Assembly: GCA_017643215.1 (NCBI GenBank)
Contig: JAEPNV010000004.1
Location: forward strand, 310,001 to 374,000
From: Roseibium sp.
Lineage (GTDB): Bacteria; Pseudomonadota; Alphaproteobacteria; Rhizobiales; Stappiaceae
Direction: 5' to 3'
DNA length: 64,000 bases
Part shown: positions 47,186 through 55,836 of the stretch, piece after piece
Layout of the letters: each line of letters starts with the position of its first letter
Numbering within the stretch: the stretch's first letter is position 1
Translations under genes and position numbers: made by a program
Notes under the pieces: generated by a model
What the model saw: the letters and a program-made list of their open reading frames with translations, nothing else
What the model was told of the DNA's origin: nothing
Database searches by the model: none

Positions 47186-48730
47186 TCAGGAGGCCCGGTG
47201 GGTGGACCACCCGCCGATCAACCGGTCAAAGAAGGTGTTCAGGTAAAATCCGTTGACGATGTGAACCCGGATAGAGGCTGCGGCGGGGTGACCCGACCAC
47301 AGCGGGAACATGGCCTGTGCGACGGCGACGATCCCGAAACTCGCGACCGCCAGAACGATCAGCGCCCATTCCAGCGCCCCCGGCGCCGGCGTTGCGGGCA
47401 GTGTTCCGGCCGTCAGCCATTGCACCGCGGTTTGCAGAGCGAAGTAGCTGACGGAGGCTGCAAGCGCGAGAACGCCGGTCCTCAAGGTCAGGGCACGGGG
47501 TGCCGTGTCTGCCAGGCCTTGTGCGATCAAATAGGCGACACCGAAGATCAGGATGGCGCCAAGCGCGATCGCTTGGGGCGACTTGCCATCGAAGCCGAAC
47601 GAAAACCCGATGACCGCGAAGACCGCGAGGGCGACGGCGAACGCCTTGGTGATGGCGCCGGCGCGGGGAATGGCGACAGGACCTGGCCGCTTGGCTTCGG
47701 ACACCGCGTCCACGGCGGTACCGGAGGCCAGGAAGGCATGGGCCTTGTAGAGCGAATGCGCGAGGATGTGCAGCAATGCGAAGGGAAACAGCGCCAGACC
47801 GCACTGGAAGATCATGAAGCCCATCTGCGCAATGGTTGACCAGGCAAGCGACGTCTTCACCGCGCTTTGTGTGAGCATGACCAGCCCGCCGAACAACGCC
47901 GTGAAGCCGCCGACCATGACCAAAACGGCGAGGACGCCGGGAGCGAGCAGCATGACGTCGGCAAACCGGATCAGAAGAAAGCCGCCGGCATTGATGACAC
48001 CGGCATGAAGCAGGGCCGACACCGGTGTTGGTGCCTCCATCACTTCCGTCAACCAGCCATGGACCGGCACCTGAGCGGACTTTAAAAGCGCGGCAAGCGC
48101 CAGGAACCCAGCGGCCCAGATCGCCTCTGCCGGGGCTGATCCGCTCTTCGCGGCTGCTAAAATCGCGCTGATATCCTGTGTGCCGTAACCGAAGGCGAGC
48201 AGCCCCGCCGCAATGATCAAGGCACCGTCACCGGCGCGGGAGATGAGCGCCTTTTTGCGAGCGGCCCGTTGGGCGCCAACGCGTCCGGGGTAAAACAAGA
48301 GCAGCTTGTGGAGGACGTAACCGGTCGCGATCCAGGCGAGCACCAGTTGCAGCAGCGTGCCGGCGGTCACGAGCAGAAGCACCGCCGCAAGCGCTGCGGC
48401 CATCCATCCCATAAAGGCGCCGTGTCGGTCCTCACCGTCCAGATAGGTGGCCGAATAGCGCAGCACGACCCAGCCAATGAAGGCGACCGGCACCATCATG
48501 GTGATGCTAATGCTGTCGATCATCAATCCGAAGCCGAAAACCGGGCTGGTGCCGGCGCCAAGGGCGATCAGCATGCCGCCGGTGGCAAGGGCGACGGCCA
48601 GAGCGCCTAGGGCACCCAGTTCCGAAAGTCTCAGGAGGCTGGCCGGCCGGCGGCCCGGTGCCATGATGGCGCCAAGCGCCACGATGACAAGGCAAAGCGG
48701 GGCCAGATAGGGGATCAGGTAAAGCGGCAT
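47186..48730 (-). CDS. dabB: Inorganic carbon transporter subunit DabB (NuoL-like)
   Basis: 514 residues and about 13 helices, homologous to the proton-translocating antiporter-like subunits of complex I. The conserved core includes [40 protein letters not shown] (the antiporter Lys/Glu/His region) and a [24 protein letters not shown] block. Adjacency to dabA, 24 bp away, identifies it as DabB rather than a respiratory subunit. It is transcribed away from the LysR regulator. Confidence 0.93.
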   Translation of the reverse strand: MPLYLIPYLAPLCLVIVALGAIMAPGRRPASLLRLSELGALGALAVALATGGMLIALGAGTSPVFGFGLMIDSISITMMVPVAFIGWVVLRYSATYLDGEDRHGAFMGWMAAALAAVLLLVTAGTLLQLVLAWIATGYVLHKLLLFYPGRVGAQRAARKKALISRAGDGALIIAAGLLAFGYGTQDISAILAAAKSGSAPAEAIWAAGFLALAALLKSAQVPVHGWLTEVMEAPTPVSALLHAGVINAGGFLLIRFADVMLLAPGVLAVLVMVGGFTALFGGLVMLTQSAVKTSLAWSTIAQMGFMIFQCGLALFPFALLHILAHSLYKAHAFLASGTAVDAVSEAKRPGPVAIPRAGAITKAFAVALAVFAVIGFSFGFDGKSPQAIALGAILIFGVAYLIAQGLADTAPRALTLRTGVLALAASVSYFALQTAVQWLTAGTLPATPAPGALEWALIVLAVASFGIVAVAQAMFPLWSGHPAAASIRVHIVNGFYLNTFFDRLIGGWSTHRAS

Positions 48731-48812
48731 GAGCGCGTCCTCGGAGTGAATGAAGCTCGCAGGGAGGTACCCCTATTTAATTCTGAAAAAAAATAGATTG
48801 TTTAGCTCATAA

Positions 48813-48831
48813 CGTTCTAATAAGAAGAACG
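48813..48831. promoter_or_regulatory. Inverted repeat at the LysR translation start
   Basis: CGTTCT (48813-48818) and AGAACG (48826-48831) form a perfect 6-bp inverted repeat with 7-bp spacing, ending two bases before the LysR ATG; TTCTAATAAGAA is nested within it. A second repeat, CTATTT/AAATAG, lies at about 48772-48796. Placement in the 103 bp divergent region suits autoregulation and control of dabBA. Confidence 0.5.
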
Positions 48832-48833
48832 AT

Positions 48834-49697
48834 ATGGTGGAACTGAACTACAAACACCTGCGCTATTTCCAGGTTGTCGCGCATGAGGGGCATCTGACCA
48901 GGGCCGCCCATCGCCTCAACGTGTCGCAATCGGCTTTGTCTTCTCAGATCCGACTTCTCGAAGACCGGCTTGGTCAGGCGCTGTTCGAACGCCGGGGCCG
49001 GTCCTTGCACATGACGGAGGCCGGGCGGATCGCGTTGGACCACGCGGACACGATATTTTCGACCGGGGAGGAACTGGTCGCCACCCTCAAACAGACCGGC
49101 GAAGCCCGCCGGGCACTGAGAATCGGGGCATTGTCGACCTTGTCGCGCAACTTTCAGCTCGGAATCCTAAGGCCCGTTCTGGGCCGGCCGGATGTGGAAG
49201 TCATTCTGCGGTCGGGCAGCGCCAGCGAACTCTACACGGCCCTTGAAGCTTTGCAGCTTGACCTGGTTCTGACCAATACGCCGCCGCCGGCCGACGCGCT
49301 GGCGCCGTTTGTCGTCCGGTCTCTCGATGAACAGCCGGTCAGTCTGATTGGCGTGCCGAACCTTGTAACGCCAGGTGTGTCATTGACCGAACACCTGAAG
49401 CGCGAACCGCTGATCCTGCCGACACCGGCCAGCGGATTGCGCATGGGATTTGATGCTTTGGTCGATCGCCTGAGGCTTAAGATTTCCATCGCCGCCGAAG
49501 TCGATGACATGGCGATGATGCGGCTTTTGGCCCGCGAAGGCGCGGGCCTCGCCGTCCTGCCGCCGATCGTTGTTTTGGACGAATTGGCGGCGGGTCTCCT
49601 GATCGAGGTCGAGCAGGTTCCGGGATTGGCGGAAGCCTTTTATGGCGTGACGGTCAAACGGCAGTATCCGAACCCGCTGCTGGGCGAACTGTTTTAG
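48834..49697 (+). CDS. LysR family regulator divergent from dabBA
   Basis: 287 residues with an N-terminal winged HTH (LRYFQVVAHEGHLTRAAHRLNVSQSALSSQIRLLEDRLGQALFER) and a two-lobed effector domain (about 95-287). It resembles NhaR-like LysR proteins. Divergent placement, 103 bp from dabB, argues it controls the DAB operon in response to inorganic carbon or pH, which is inference from position. Confidence 0.88.
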   Translation: MVELNYKHLRYFQVVAHEGHLTRAAHRLNVSQSALSSQIRLLEDRLGQALFERRGRSLHMTEAGRIALDHADTIFSTGEELVATLKQTGEARRALRIGALSTLSRNFQLGILRPVLGRPDVEVILRSGSASELYTALEALQLDLVLTNTPPPADALAPFVVRSLDEQPVSLIGVPNLVTPGVSLTEHLKREPLILPTPASGLRMGFDALVDRLRLKISIAAEVDDMAMMRLLAREGAGLAVLPPIVVLDELAAGLLIEVEQVPGLAEAFYGVTVKRQYPNPLLGELF

Positions 49698-49711
49698 GAC
49701 CGATCCATCTC

Positions 49712-51187
49712 TCAACCATTATCGTCATCGCCAAGCAGTGCCTCGGCTTCGATTTCAACCCGGTGGTCGCCGATCAGACCGGCGACGACAATCAGCGTGT
49801 TGGCCGGCTTGATGTCGGAAAAGAAGCGGCCGTGGGCGCGGGACACGTCCCAAACATCCGCCTCATCGACAATGTAGATCCGGGTGCGGATGACATCTTG
49901 GGCCGACGCGCCAAGGGCCGTCAGCGCCGCTAGGATCTTGTCGAGAATGTAGGTCGTTTGCGCGCCCGCATCATCCGGCGCGACCGCCCGCGCCTGCCCG
50001 GCCGTTGCTGTGGTTCCCGAGACGAGGATGCGGTCACCTATCCTGTGCGCCCGGCAATAGCCCGCGATATCTTCCCAGTCTGTTCCCGACAGGACACGGC
50101 GTCCGCCCGTCCGGTGGGGCGTTGCGGAGGAGGAGAAGGCCTTGGGCATTTCATCCAGATGATGGCTGAGATCCCCGGAGGCGGTCAGGAACGGCGGACG
50201 GCGGTACTCGTCACCGCAATCGCCCGGAACCGGCATTGTCGCGCTGAACGCCTCGTCCAACAAGCCGTGATCCTCATCGTCGAGCGAAAACCCAAACAGC
50301 TTCATGTTGTCGGACGTGTGCTGATTTTCGCCGAGGCGGGCACCGACAATCACACCGGCAACGGCGGATTGGTCCAGCACCCAGCGGGTTGCCACATTCG
50401 CGATCGACACATCGTGTTTGTCCGCGATCCGGCCGATTGTGGCCAGCACGGTTTGGAACGCGGACCAACCGCCGGCGGCATCGATAAAGCGCCTGTACTT
50501 CATCTTCGACCAATCCGTCAGATCAACGGGCTCCGGCTTGCCAAGCCAGCGGTTCGACAAAAATCCGCCGCACAAGGTCCCATAGGCGAGGAGCCGCGTG
50601 CCGGTCTTCGCGCACAGCCCCGACAAAGGGCCAAGCGCCCGCCGGTCGATCACGGAAAACGACACCTGGTTTGAGACGATCGGCACACCGTCCGAAAGCG
50701 CGACCCGCAGGTGGTCGGCGTCGAAATTGGTGACGCCGATAGCCCCAATCAGCCCCTCGTCCTGAAGCCTGGCCATTTCGTGCAGCGCATCGAGCCAGGC
50801 CGGGTGTTCGAAACTCCACCAGTGGAACTGTAGAAGGTCGATCCGCTCCGCGCCGAGCCGGTCAAGCCGCTCTTCAACACCGGCCCGAACGACATCGGCG
50901 GTCATCGGCCCCGGCGGCGGGCACCATTTTGTCAGGATCTGCGGCCGACCGCCGCCCATGTGCCGGGACAAGAGCCGGCCGGCAACCAGTTCGGCGGACC
51001 CGTAGTGATCAGCCATGTCGAAGGTGGAAAAACCGGCGTTCAGATAAGTTTCAAGATCATCCGCGCCCCGGTCCGGATCAACGAGTGTGCCGTCCTTTTC
51101 CATGTCGGCGATCTGCCACAGACCAGTGAGGATCTGACTGATCTCGAATCCGGGTGAAAGCTCGGTGCGCGGCGGGGAGAGGGTCAT
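49712..51187 (-). CDS. Aldo/keto reductase fused to a Rid (YjgF) domain
   Basis: 491 residues. Residues 1 to about 345 form an aldo/keto reductase barrel with the full tetrad: D57 and Y62 (FDMADHYG), K87 (LTKW) and H122 (QFHWW). Residues about 365-488 form a Rid-superfamily domain (RILVSGTTATAG, YILDKILAALTALGASAQDVIRTRIYIVD, VEIEAEALL). In RidA the catalytic Arg lies in a PAR motif near the C terminus; the matching site here reads PAN, so classic imine-deaminase activity is doubtful. The fusion may couple reduction with handling of a reactive product. It is downstream of the GntR gene by 10 bp, in the same operon. Confidence 0.85.
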   Translation of the reverse strand: MTLSPPRTELSPGFEISQILTGLWQIADMEKDGTLVDPDRGADDLETYLNAGFSTFDMADHYGSAELVAGRLLSRHMGGGRPQILTKWCPPPGPMTADVVRAGVEERLDRLGAERIDLLQFHWWSFEHPAWLDALHEMARLQDEGLIGAIGVTNFDADHLRVALSDGVPIVSNQVSFSVIDRRALGPLSGLCAKTGTRLLAYGTLCGGFLSNRWLGKPEPVDLTDWSKMKYRRFIDAAGGWSAFQTVLATIGRIADKHDVSIANVATRWVLDQSAVAGVIVGARLGENQHTSDNMKLFGFSLDDEDHGLLDEAFSATMPVPGDCGDEYRRPPFLTASGDLSHHLDEMPKAFSSSATPHRTGGRRVLSGTDWEDIAGYCRAHRIGDRILVSGTTATAGQARAVAPDDAGAQTTYILDKILAALTALGASAQDVIRTRIYIVDEADVWDVSRAHGRFFSDIKPANTLIVVAGLIGDHRVEIEAEALLGDDDNG

Positions 51188-51197
51188 TCATTGTCCT

Positions 51198-51848
51198 TCA
51201 GCTGTCTGGCAACAGGAGCCGGAAGCTCCGTTCAATGTCTTGCGCGAGCGCCTCTTGCGCGGCGGCCCGATCATTGCTGTTGAGCGCTTCGAGGATTTTC
51301 TCGTGATAAATGTGTTCCGCGACTTCAAGGGCCGCCTGTTCGCGGACGACAAGATTGAGAAATGCGCCATATTGCAGCCAGAGTGCTTCCACCAGCGGTA
51401 GGATCACGGTTGATCTTGAATGGCGGTAAAGCTCGAAGTGGAAGTCGTAATTCTGTTTGAGGTCCGGCGTATCGCCGGTCGTGCGCGGGGCTTCGATGAT
51501 CGCGGCAAGGCGCGGGATCGTTGCCTCGTCCATCCGGTCGATGGCCCGGTCGAGCAGCAAGGCTTCGAGAGCAAGGCGCGCCGATTTGAGTTCGCGCATG
51601 CGGGCCGCGTCGAACGGCGGCACGGCGAGGGTCCGGCTTGGCGTGTCGATCAGGGCCCCTTCCGCCACCAGTCGCCGGACCGCTTCACGCACCGGTGTCA
51701 TGGAGGTTCCCAGTTGCTCGGCCAGCGTTCTCAGGCTGAGGGTTTCCCCGGGCGCGAACGCACCGCGCGTAAACGCATCGCGCAACGCGTCATAGACGCT
51801 TTCCCTAAGTTTCGATTGGTCGACCCGGGCAAATCTGGGTCCGCTCAT
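51198..51848 (-). CDS. GntR family regulator, FCD type
   Basis: About 216 residues. The N-terminal winged HTH (LRESVYDALRDAFTRGAFAPGETLSLRTLAEQLGTSMTPVREAVRRL) is followed by an FCD all-helical ligand domain with metal-ligand candidates in QNYDFHFELYRHS, and later His residues. Start ATG at 51848 with AGGTGG upstream; a GTG at 51857 is possible. FCD regulators bind small organic acids or sugar acids. It sits divergently from the TIGR04076-AKR-HAAT operon, with a perfect inverted repeat between, and is the probable regulator of both sides. Confidence 0.9.
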   Translation of the reverse strand: MSGPRFARVDQSKLRESVYDALRDAFTRGAFAPGETLSLRTLAEQLGTSMTPVREAVRRLVAEGALIDTPSRTLAVPPFDAARMRELKSARLALEALLLDRAIDRMDEATIPRLAAIIEAPRTTGDTPDLKQNYDFHFELYRHSRSTVILPLVEALWLQYGAFLNLVVREQAALEVAEHIYHEKILEALNSNDRAAAQEALAQDIERSFRLLLPDS

Positions 51849-51893
51849 CGCTGCCACCTTGCGTGTCGTTTTTGGAGCGTGTTGACAAGAGAC

Positions 51894-51914
51894 ATTTTAT
51901 ATATTGTATAAAAT
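51894..51914. promoter_or_regulatory. Operator of the FCD-GntR regulator overlapping a promoter
   Basis: ATTTTATA (51894-51901) and TATAAAAT (51907-51914) form a perfect 8-bp inverted repeat with a 5-bp spacer. A consensus -35 TTGACA (51882-51887) reading toward the plus-strand operon places the repeat over its -10 region (TATAAA at 51907, spacer 19). The core TTGTATAA resembles FCD/FadR-type half sites. It is the best operator candidate in the 115 bp divergent region. Confidence 0.65.
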
Positions 51915-51963
51915 ATCACAGATAACATTCAAGCGGCTTGTTTGCTTGCGCGGGAGCGGCTCT

Positions 51964-52356
51964 TTGGTGGACGACAACGACGCGGAAAAGCGCCCGGCCG
52001 GTTTCTGGCTTTATGACTTGAAGGTCGAAACCGTGCTCGACGGACGGACTCCCGTCTGCCGGCATGTTGAGGGCGAGCACTTCCTCGTGGAAGGTGAATC
52101 CCTGGTGTTTTCGCATGGCCAGAGGGTGTCGATGTATGCACTGGCGGCCGTATTGCCGCTCCTGCCGGCAAAACAGCGCGACACCCACCCTGAGGACTGG
52201 ATGAGCACGGATGCCGAAATCGCCTGCCCCGATCCCCATTGTGGCGGGCGGTTCCGGGTCAGCCGCATCGGCAAGCGGTGGTTCAGCCATGCCGAAACAA
52301 CCGGATTGCCTGGCGAACGCGGTACGCCCTATTGGCAAAAAGAGGGCCGAGAATGA
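51964..52356 (+). CDS. TIGR04076 family protein
   Basis: About 130 residues. It shows the small-protein pattern of TIGR04076: YDLKVETVLDGRTPVCRHVEGEHFLVEGESLVF, then SMYALAAVLPLLPAKQR, and IACPDPHCGGRFRVSRIG. The Cys residues could bind a metal. The TTG at 51964 has GGGAG at ideal spacing; GTG at 51967 is an alternative. It overlaps the next AKR gene by ATGA. The family is often found next to aldo/keto reductases; its function is unknown. Confidence 0.75.
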   Translation: MVDDNDAEKRPAGFWLYDLKVETVLDGRTPVCRHVEGEHFLVEGESLVFSHGQRVSMYALAAVLPLLPAKQRDTHPEDWMSTDAEIACPDPHCGGRFRVSRIGKRWFSHAETTGLPGERGTPYWQKEGRE

Positions 52357-53435
52357 GCGCGCGGACGATCGCTCTGGCGTCGGACTACGTGATCTCGCGG
52401 GTCATCAAGGGCGGATGGCAACTCGCTGGCGACCACGGGCCGGTCGAGCCAACGGCGGCGATCGGCGACATGGAAGCCTTTCTCGACGCGGGAATCACCA
52501 CCTTCGACTGCGCTGACATCTATACCGGTGTTGAGGAAATGATCGGCGCGTTCATTGCCGACGTCCGGCGCCGCCGCGGAGCACAAGTCGCGGACCGCGT
52601 GCAGGTTCACACCAAGCTGGTGCCGGATTTGACCCGCCTTGCCGATATATCCGCTGCCGAGATCGAGGCGATCGTCGACAGGTCGCTCCGGCGCCTCAAG
52701 ATCGATCGGCTACATCTGGTGCAATTTTACTGGTGGGACCTCGGCGCCGGAGATGCCGTGCGCGCGTGCCAGGTGCTCCAGCGCTGCCAGGAAAAAGGCA
52801 AGATTGCCCATCTCGGTGTGACCAATTGGGACGCGGCGGAAACGGCGCCGTTCGTGGAGGCGGGGATCAATCTCGTTTCCACGCAGGTTCAGTACTCCGT
52901 GCTGGACCGCCGTCCAGCACGCAGCCTCGCGCCCTGGTGCGCTGAACGGAACATTCAACTCTTGTGCTACGGAACTCTGGCGGGCGGCTTTTTGACCGAG
53001 CAATGGCTTGGTAAGCCGGATCCCGGCTTTGCGTTTGAGAACCGGTCATTGGTCAAATACCGCCTGATCATCGATGAATTCGGGTCATGGGCAAGGTTTC
53101 AGGACCTGTTGAACCTCCTGCGAGGTATCGGCAGCCGGCATGGCGTTTCGCTCAGCGCTGTAGCGACCGCATGGGTGCTTGAACAGTCACAAGTGGCCGC
53201 GGCCATCGTGGGCGCGCGTTACGCCCGTCATCTACCCAAAACGCTTGAAGTCTTCAGTTTACAGCTGACCGGTGAAGATCTGGCGGAGATCGATGGTTTT
53301 TTAGCCGCCTCACCCGGACCAGACGGACCCGTCTTTGCGCTGGAGCGCGACCGAAACGGGCGGCACGGGCGGATCATGAAATACAATCTGAACACCCGGC
53401 CGGACGATCAGGTTTATGGGGCAGGCCGTGGCTGA
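52353..53435 (+). CDS. Aldo/keto reductase lacking the catalytic His
   Basis: 360 residues with an AKR barrel. Tetrad positions D52 and Y57 (FDCADIYTG) and K88 (HTKL) are present, but the His position reads Tyr (QFYWW, Y126, against QFHWW in the AKR-Rid fusion at 49712-51187). The C-terminal cofactor segment (IVGARYARHLPKTLEVF) is intact. The two AKRs are paralogues. The ATG at 52353 overlaps the TIGR04076 stop. The His-to-Tyr change would alter substrate orientation or activity. Confidence 0.87.
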   Translation: MSARTIALASDYVISRVIKGGWQLAGDHGPVEPTAAIGDMEAFLDAGITTFDCADIYTGVEEMIGAFIADVRRRRGAQVADRVQVHTKLVPDLTRLADISAAEIEAIVDRSLRRLKIDRLHLVQFYWWDLGAGDAVRACQVLQRCQEKGKIAHLGVTNWDAAETAPFVEAGINLVSTQVQYSVLDRRPARSLAPWCAERNIQLLCYGTLAGGFLTEQWLGKPDPGFAFENRSLVKYRLIIDEFGSWARFQDLLNLLRGIGSRHGVSLSAVATAWVLEQSQVAAAIVGARYARHLPKTLEVFSLQLTGEDLAEIDGFLAASPGPDGPVFALERDRNGRHGRIMKYNLNTRPDDQVYGAGRG

Positions 53436-54201
53436 ACCCATCCTCACCACCCATGCATTGTCGAAGTCGTTTGGTGCGCTCAAGGCGGTGGACGGGGTGT
53501 CACTCAGCATCCGTAAAGGATCGATCACAGGCTTGATCGGCCCCAACGGAGCCGGGAAATCGACGCTTTTCAATCTGGTGACCGGTGAAATCGTGCCGGG
53601 CGAGGGGCGCGTCGAGCTGCTCGGGGAGGACATCACCACACTCTCCCCCGATCGCCGCTTCGCCAAGGGCCTCGGGCGGACCTTTCAGATTCCGCGCCCG
53701 TTCAAACGGATGAGCGTTCTGGAAAACGTGATGCTTGCCCCGTTGGACCAGAGCGGCGAAAGCCTGTGGGGATCGGTGCTCGGCCGCCGCAACATGTGGC
53801 GCCAGGAAGCGGCCATCCGCGAACGCGCTCTGGAGATTCTCGACTTCGTGACTCTGGGGCCGCTGGCCGATCATCCGGCCGGAAAGATCTCGGGCGGGCA
53901 GATGAAACTGCTCGAACTTGCCCGTGTGCTCATGGGCAATCCGGAGCTGATCCTGCTGGATGAGCCGGCGGCCGGTGTCAATCCGGCATTGACCGAAACG
54001 CTGATTGAAAAGATCGAGGAGTTGAACCGCGGCGGCACCACCTTTCTGATCATCGAACACGACATGGATTTTGTCATGCGCCACTGCGACCCGGTAATCG
54101 CCCTCGCCGAGGGCCGGGTTGTGTTCGAAGGATCGGCGGTAGAAGCGCAGGCCAACACGGTCTTGCTGGATGCCTATCTGGGAGCGCCGCTGGATGCCTG
54201 A
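53416..54201 (+). CDS. Branched-chain-type (HAAT) ABC transporter ATPase, LivG-like
   Basis: 261 residues. Walker A GPNGAGKST, signature ISGGQMKLLELAR, Walker B ILLDEPAAGVNPAL and H-loop EHDMDFV are intact. The LivG-type DRRFAKGLGRTFQIPRPFKRMSVLENVMLA segment is clear. The ATG at 53416 overlaps the AKR gene by 20 bp; a GTG at 53428 (8-bp overlap) is equally plausible. First ATPase of a complete five-gene transporter. Confidence 0.93.
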   Translation: MGQAVAEPILTTHALSKSFGALKAVDGVSLSIRKGSITGLIGPNGAGKSTLFNLVTGEIVPGEGRVELLGEDITTLSPDRRFAKGLGRTFQIPRPFKRMSVLENVMLAPLDQSGESLWGSVLGRRNMWRQEAAIRERALEILDFVTLGPLADHPAGKISGGQMKLLELARVLMGNPELILLDEPAAGVNPALTETLIEKIEELNRGGTTFLIIEHDMDFVMRHCDPVIALAEGRVVFEGSAVEAQANTVLLDAYLGAPLDA

Positions 54202-54925
54202 TCCACTCCTTGTTGTCTCCGATCTCACCGCCGGTTACGTTCCGGACCTGCCGATTCTGAAGACGGTCTCATTATCGGCGGGCCGGGCGCAACTGACCGC
54301 CATCATCGGGCCGAATGGCGCCGGCAAATCGACCCTGATCAAGGCCGTCGCCGGGCTTTTGCCCGTGTCGAGCGGTCAAATCCTGCTGGGCGACGACACG
54401 ATCACCGGCATCCGTCCCGACCAGATGGCACGCTTTGGCATTGCCTATGTCCCGCAATCCGACAATGTGTTTCGCAGCCTGACAATCCGCCAGAACCTCG
54501 ATCTTGCGCTGCGCGCCACAAAGGACCCGGCCGCACGGCTCGCAGCGATCTTTGAGCAATTCCCGCCTCTTGCCGACAAACAGGCCGAAAAGGCCGGAAC
54601 GCTGTCGGGCGGCCAGCGCCAGTTCCTCGCCGTTGCCATGGCGCTTGCCGTCAATCCCCGATTGATCCTGATGGACGAACCCTCCGCCGGCCTATCGCCA
54701 CGGGCCGCCGAAGAAGTGCTGGACCATGCGAAGGCGCTGACGACCGAGGCCGGCGTGACGATCTTGCTGGTTGAGCAAAACGTCAAGCAGGCGCTGCGGC
54801 GGGCCGATCATTGTTACGTGCTGGCCGAGGGGCGCAATCAGATCGACGGTCCGGCCGACGCGCTTTTGAAGGACCCGGCGCTGGGCCGTATCTATCTGGG
54901 CGGCGAAAGGCGGGTGCCGGCATGA
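54194..54925 (+). CDS. HAAT ABC transporter ATPase, LivF-like
   Basis: 243 residues. Walker A GPNGAGKST, signature LSGGQRQFLAVAMAL, Walker B ILMDEPSAGLSP. The pattern matches LivF, including YVPQSDNVFRSLTIRQNLDLAL. ATG at 54194 overlaps the LivG-like stop by 8 bases. It pairs with the preceding ATPase. Confidence 0.93.
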   Translation: MPDPLLVVSDLTAGYVPDLPILKTVSLSAGRAQLTAIIGPNGAGKSTLIKAVAGLLPVSSGQILLGDDTITGIRPDQMARFGIAYVPQSDNVFRSLTIRQNLDLALRATKDPAARLAAIFEQFPPLADKQAEKAGTLSGGQRQFLAVAMALAVNPRLILMDEPSAGLSPRAAEEVLDHAKALTTEAGVTILLVEQNVKQALRRADHCYVLAEGRNQIDGPADALLKDPALGRIYLGGERRVPA

Positions 54926-55836
54926 TCCAGCATCTGGTTGACGGCATCCTCGTCGGCTCGTTCCTCTCGCTCGGCGCCATCGGGCTCACGATGGTGATGC
55001 ACATCCTGCGGTTCGCCAATTTCTCGCACGCCGAACTTCTGTCGATCGGAGCCTACAGCGCGCTTGTGTTCGACAAGGTGTTTCAGGTTCTGTTGCCGTT
55101 CTCGGCCGCCAAGATCGGGCCGCTGTCCATGACCTGGGCGCTGGCGCTCTCCGTCGTCCTGGCCATGGCATTCACGGGCGCCTCCGCGATGCTGATGGAC
55201 CGGCTTGTGTTCAAGCGGGTGCGCGCGCGCGGTGATGAGTTGTCGATGGTGTTCGCGTCCTTCGGGATGGCGCTGATCGTGCGCAACGTGATCGGCCTCG
55301 TTTTCGGTCTGTCCAGCCAGCTTTATTCCAAGGACATCGTCTTTGCGATGGTGATCTCCCGGGATCCGCTTTTGCTGGTCAAACCCGACCAGATCTTCGT
55401 GTTTGGTGCCGCGCTCCTTCTCATGCTGGGGCTGCATCTTCTTCTGTCGCGCACCACCTTCGGGTTCGCATTGCGGGCGGTTGCCGAAAACCCGGTCCTG
55501 GCGCAGGTGCATGGCGTCAATTTGCAGCGCATGATCACCGCGGTCTGGGTGATCGGCGGCAGCCTTGGCGCGGTGGCCGGTGTGTTTTACGGCTTGAGCT
55601 ATCAGATCACGCCGGTCATGGGCCGCGATCTTGTGCTGCCGATTTTCGCGGCAACCATTGTCGGCGGATTGGGCAGTGTCTATGGCGCGGTGTTCGGAGG
55701 CTTTTTGGTCGGGATCGCGTCCAACCTCGCGCTGGTGATCCTGCCGTCGGGGTACAGTCCCTCCGTGCCGTTTTTGATGATCCTCGCGGTTCTGGTCTTG
55801 CGCCCCTACGGCCTGTTCGGTGAGGCCCGCCCATGA
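54922..55836 (+). CDS. HAAT ABC transporter permease, LivH-like
   Basis: 304 residues and about 8 helices. Typical LivH features: LVDGILVGSFLSLGAIGLTMVM, RFANFSHAELLSIGAY, and FALRAVAENPVLAQVHGVNLQRM. ATGA overlap with both neighbours. A long N-terminal extension from 54811 would lie inside the ATPase gene and is rejected. Confidence 0.93.
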   Translation: MIQHLVDGILVGSFLSLGAIGLTMVMHILRFANFSHAELLSIGAYSALVFDKVFQVLLPFSAAKIGPLSMTWALALSVVLAMAFTGASAMLMDRLVFKRVRARGDELSMVFASFGMALIVRNVIGLVFGLSSQLYSKDIVFAMVISRDPLLLVKPDQIFVFGAALLLMLGLHLLLSRTTFGFALRAVAENPVLAQVHGVNLQRMITAVWVIGGSLGAVAGVFYGLSYQITPVMGRDLVLPIFAATIVGGLGSVYGAVFGGFLVGIASNLALVILPSGYSPSVPFLMILAVLVLRPYGLFGEARP

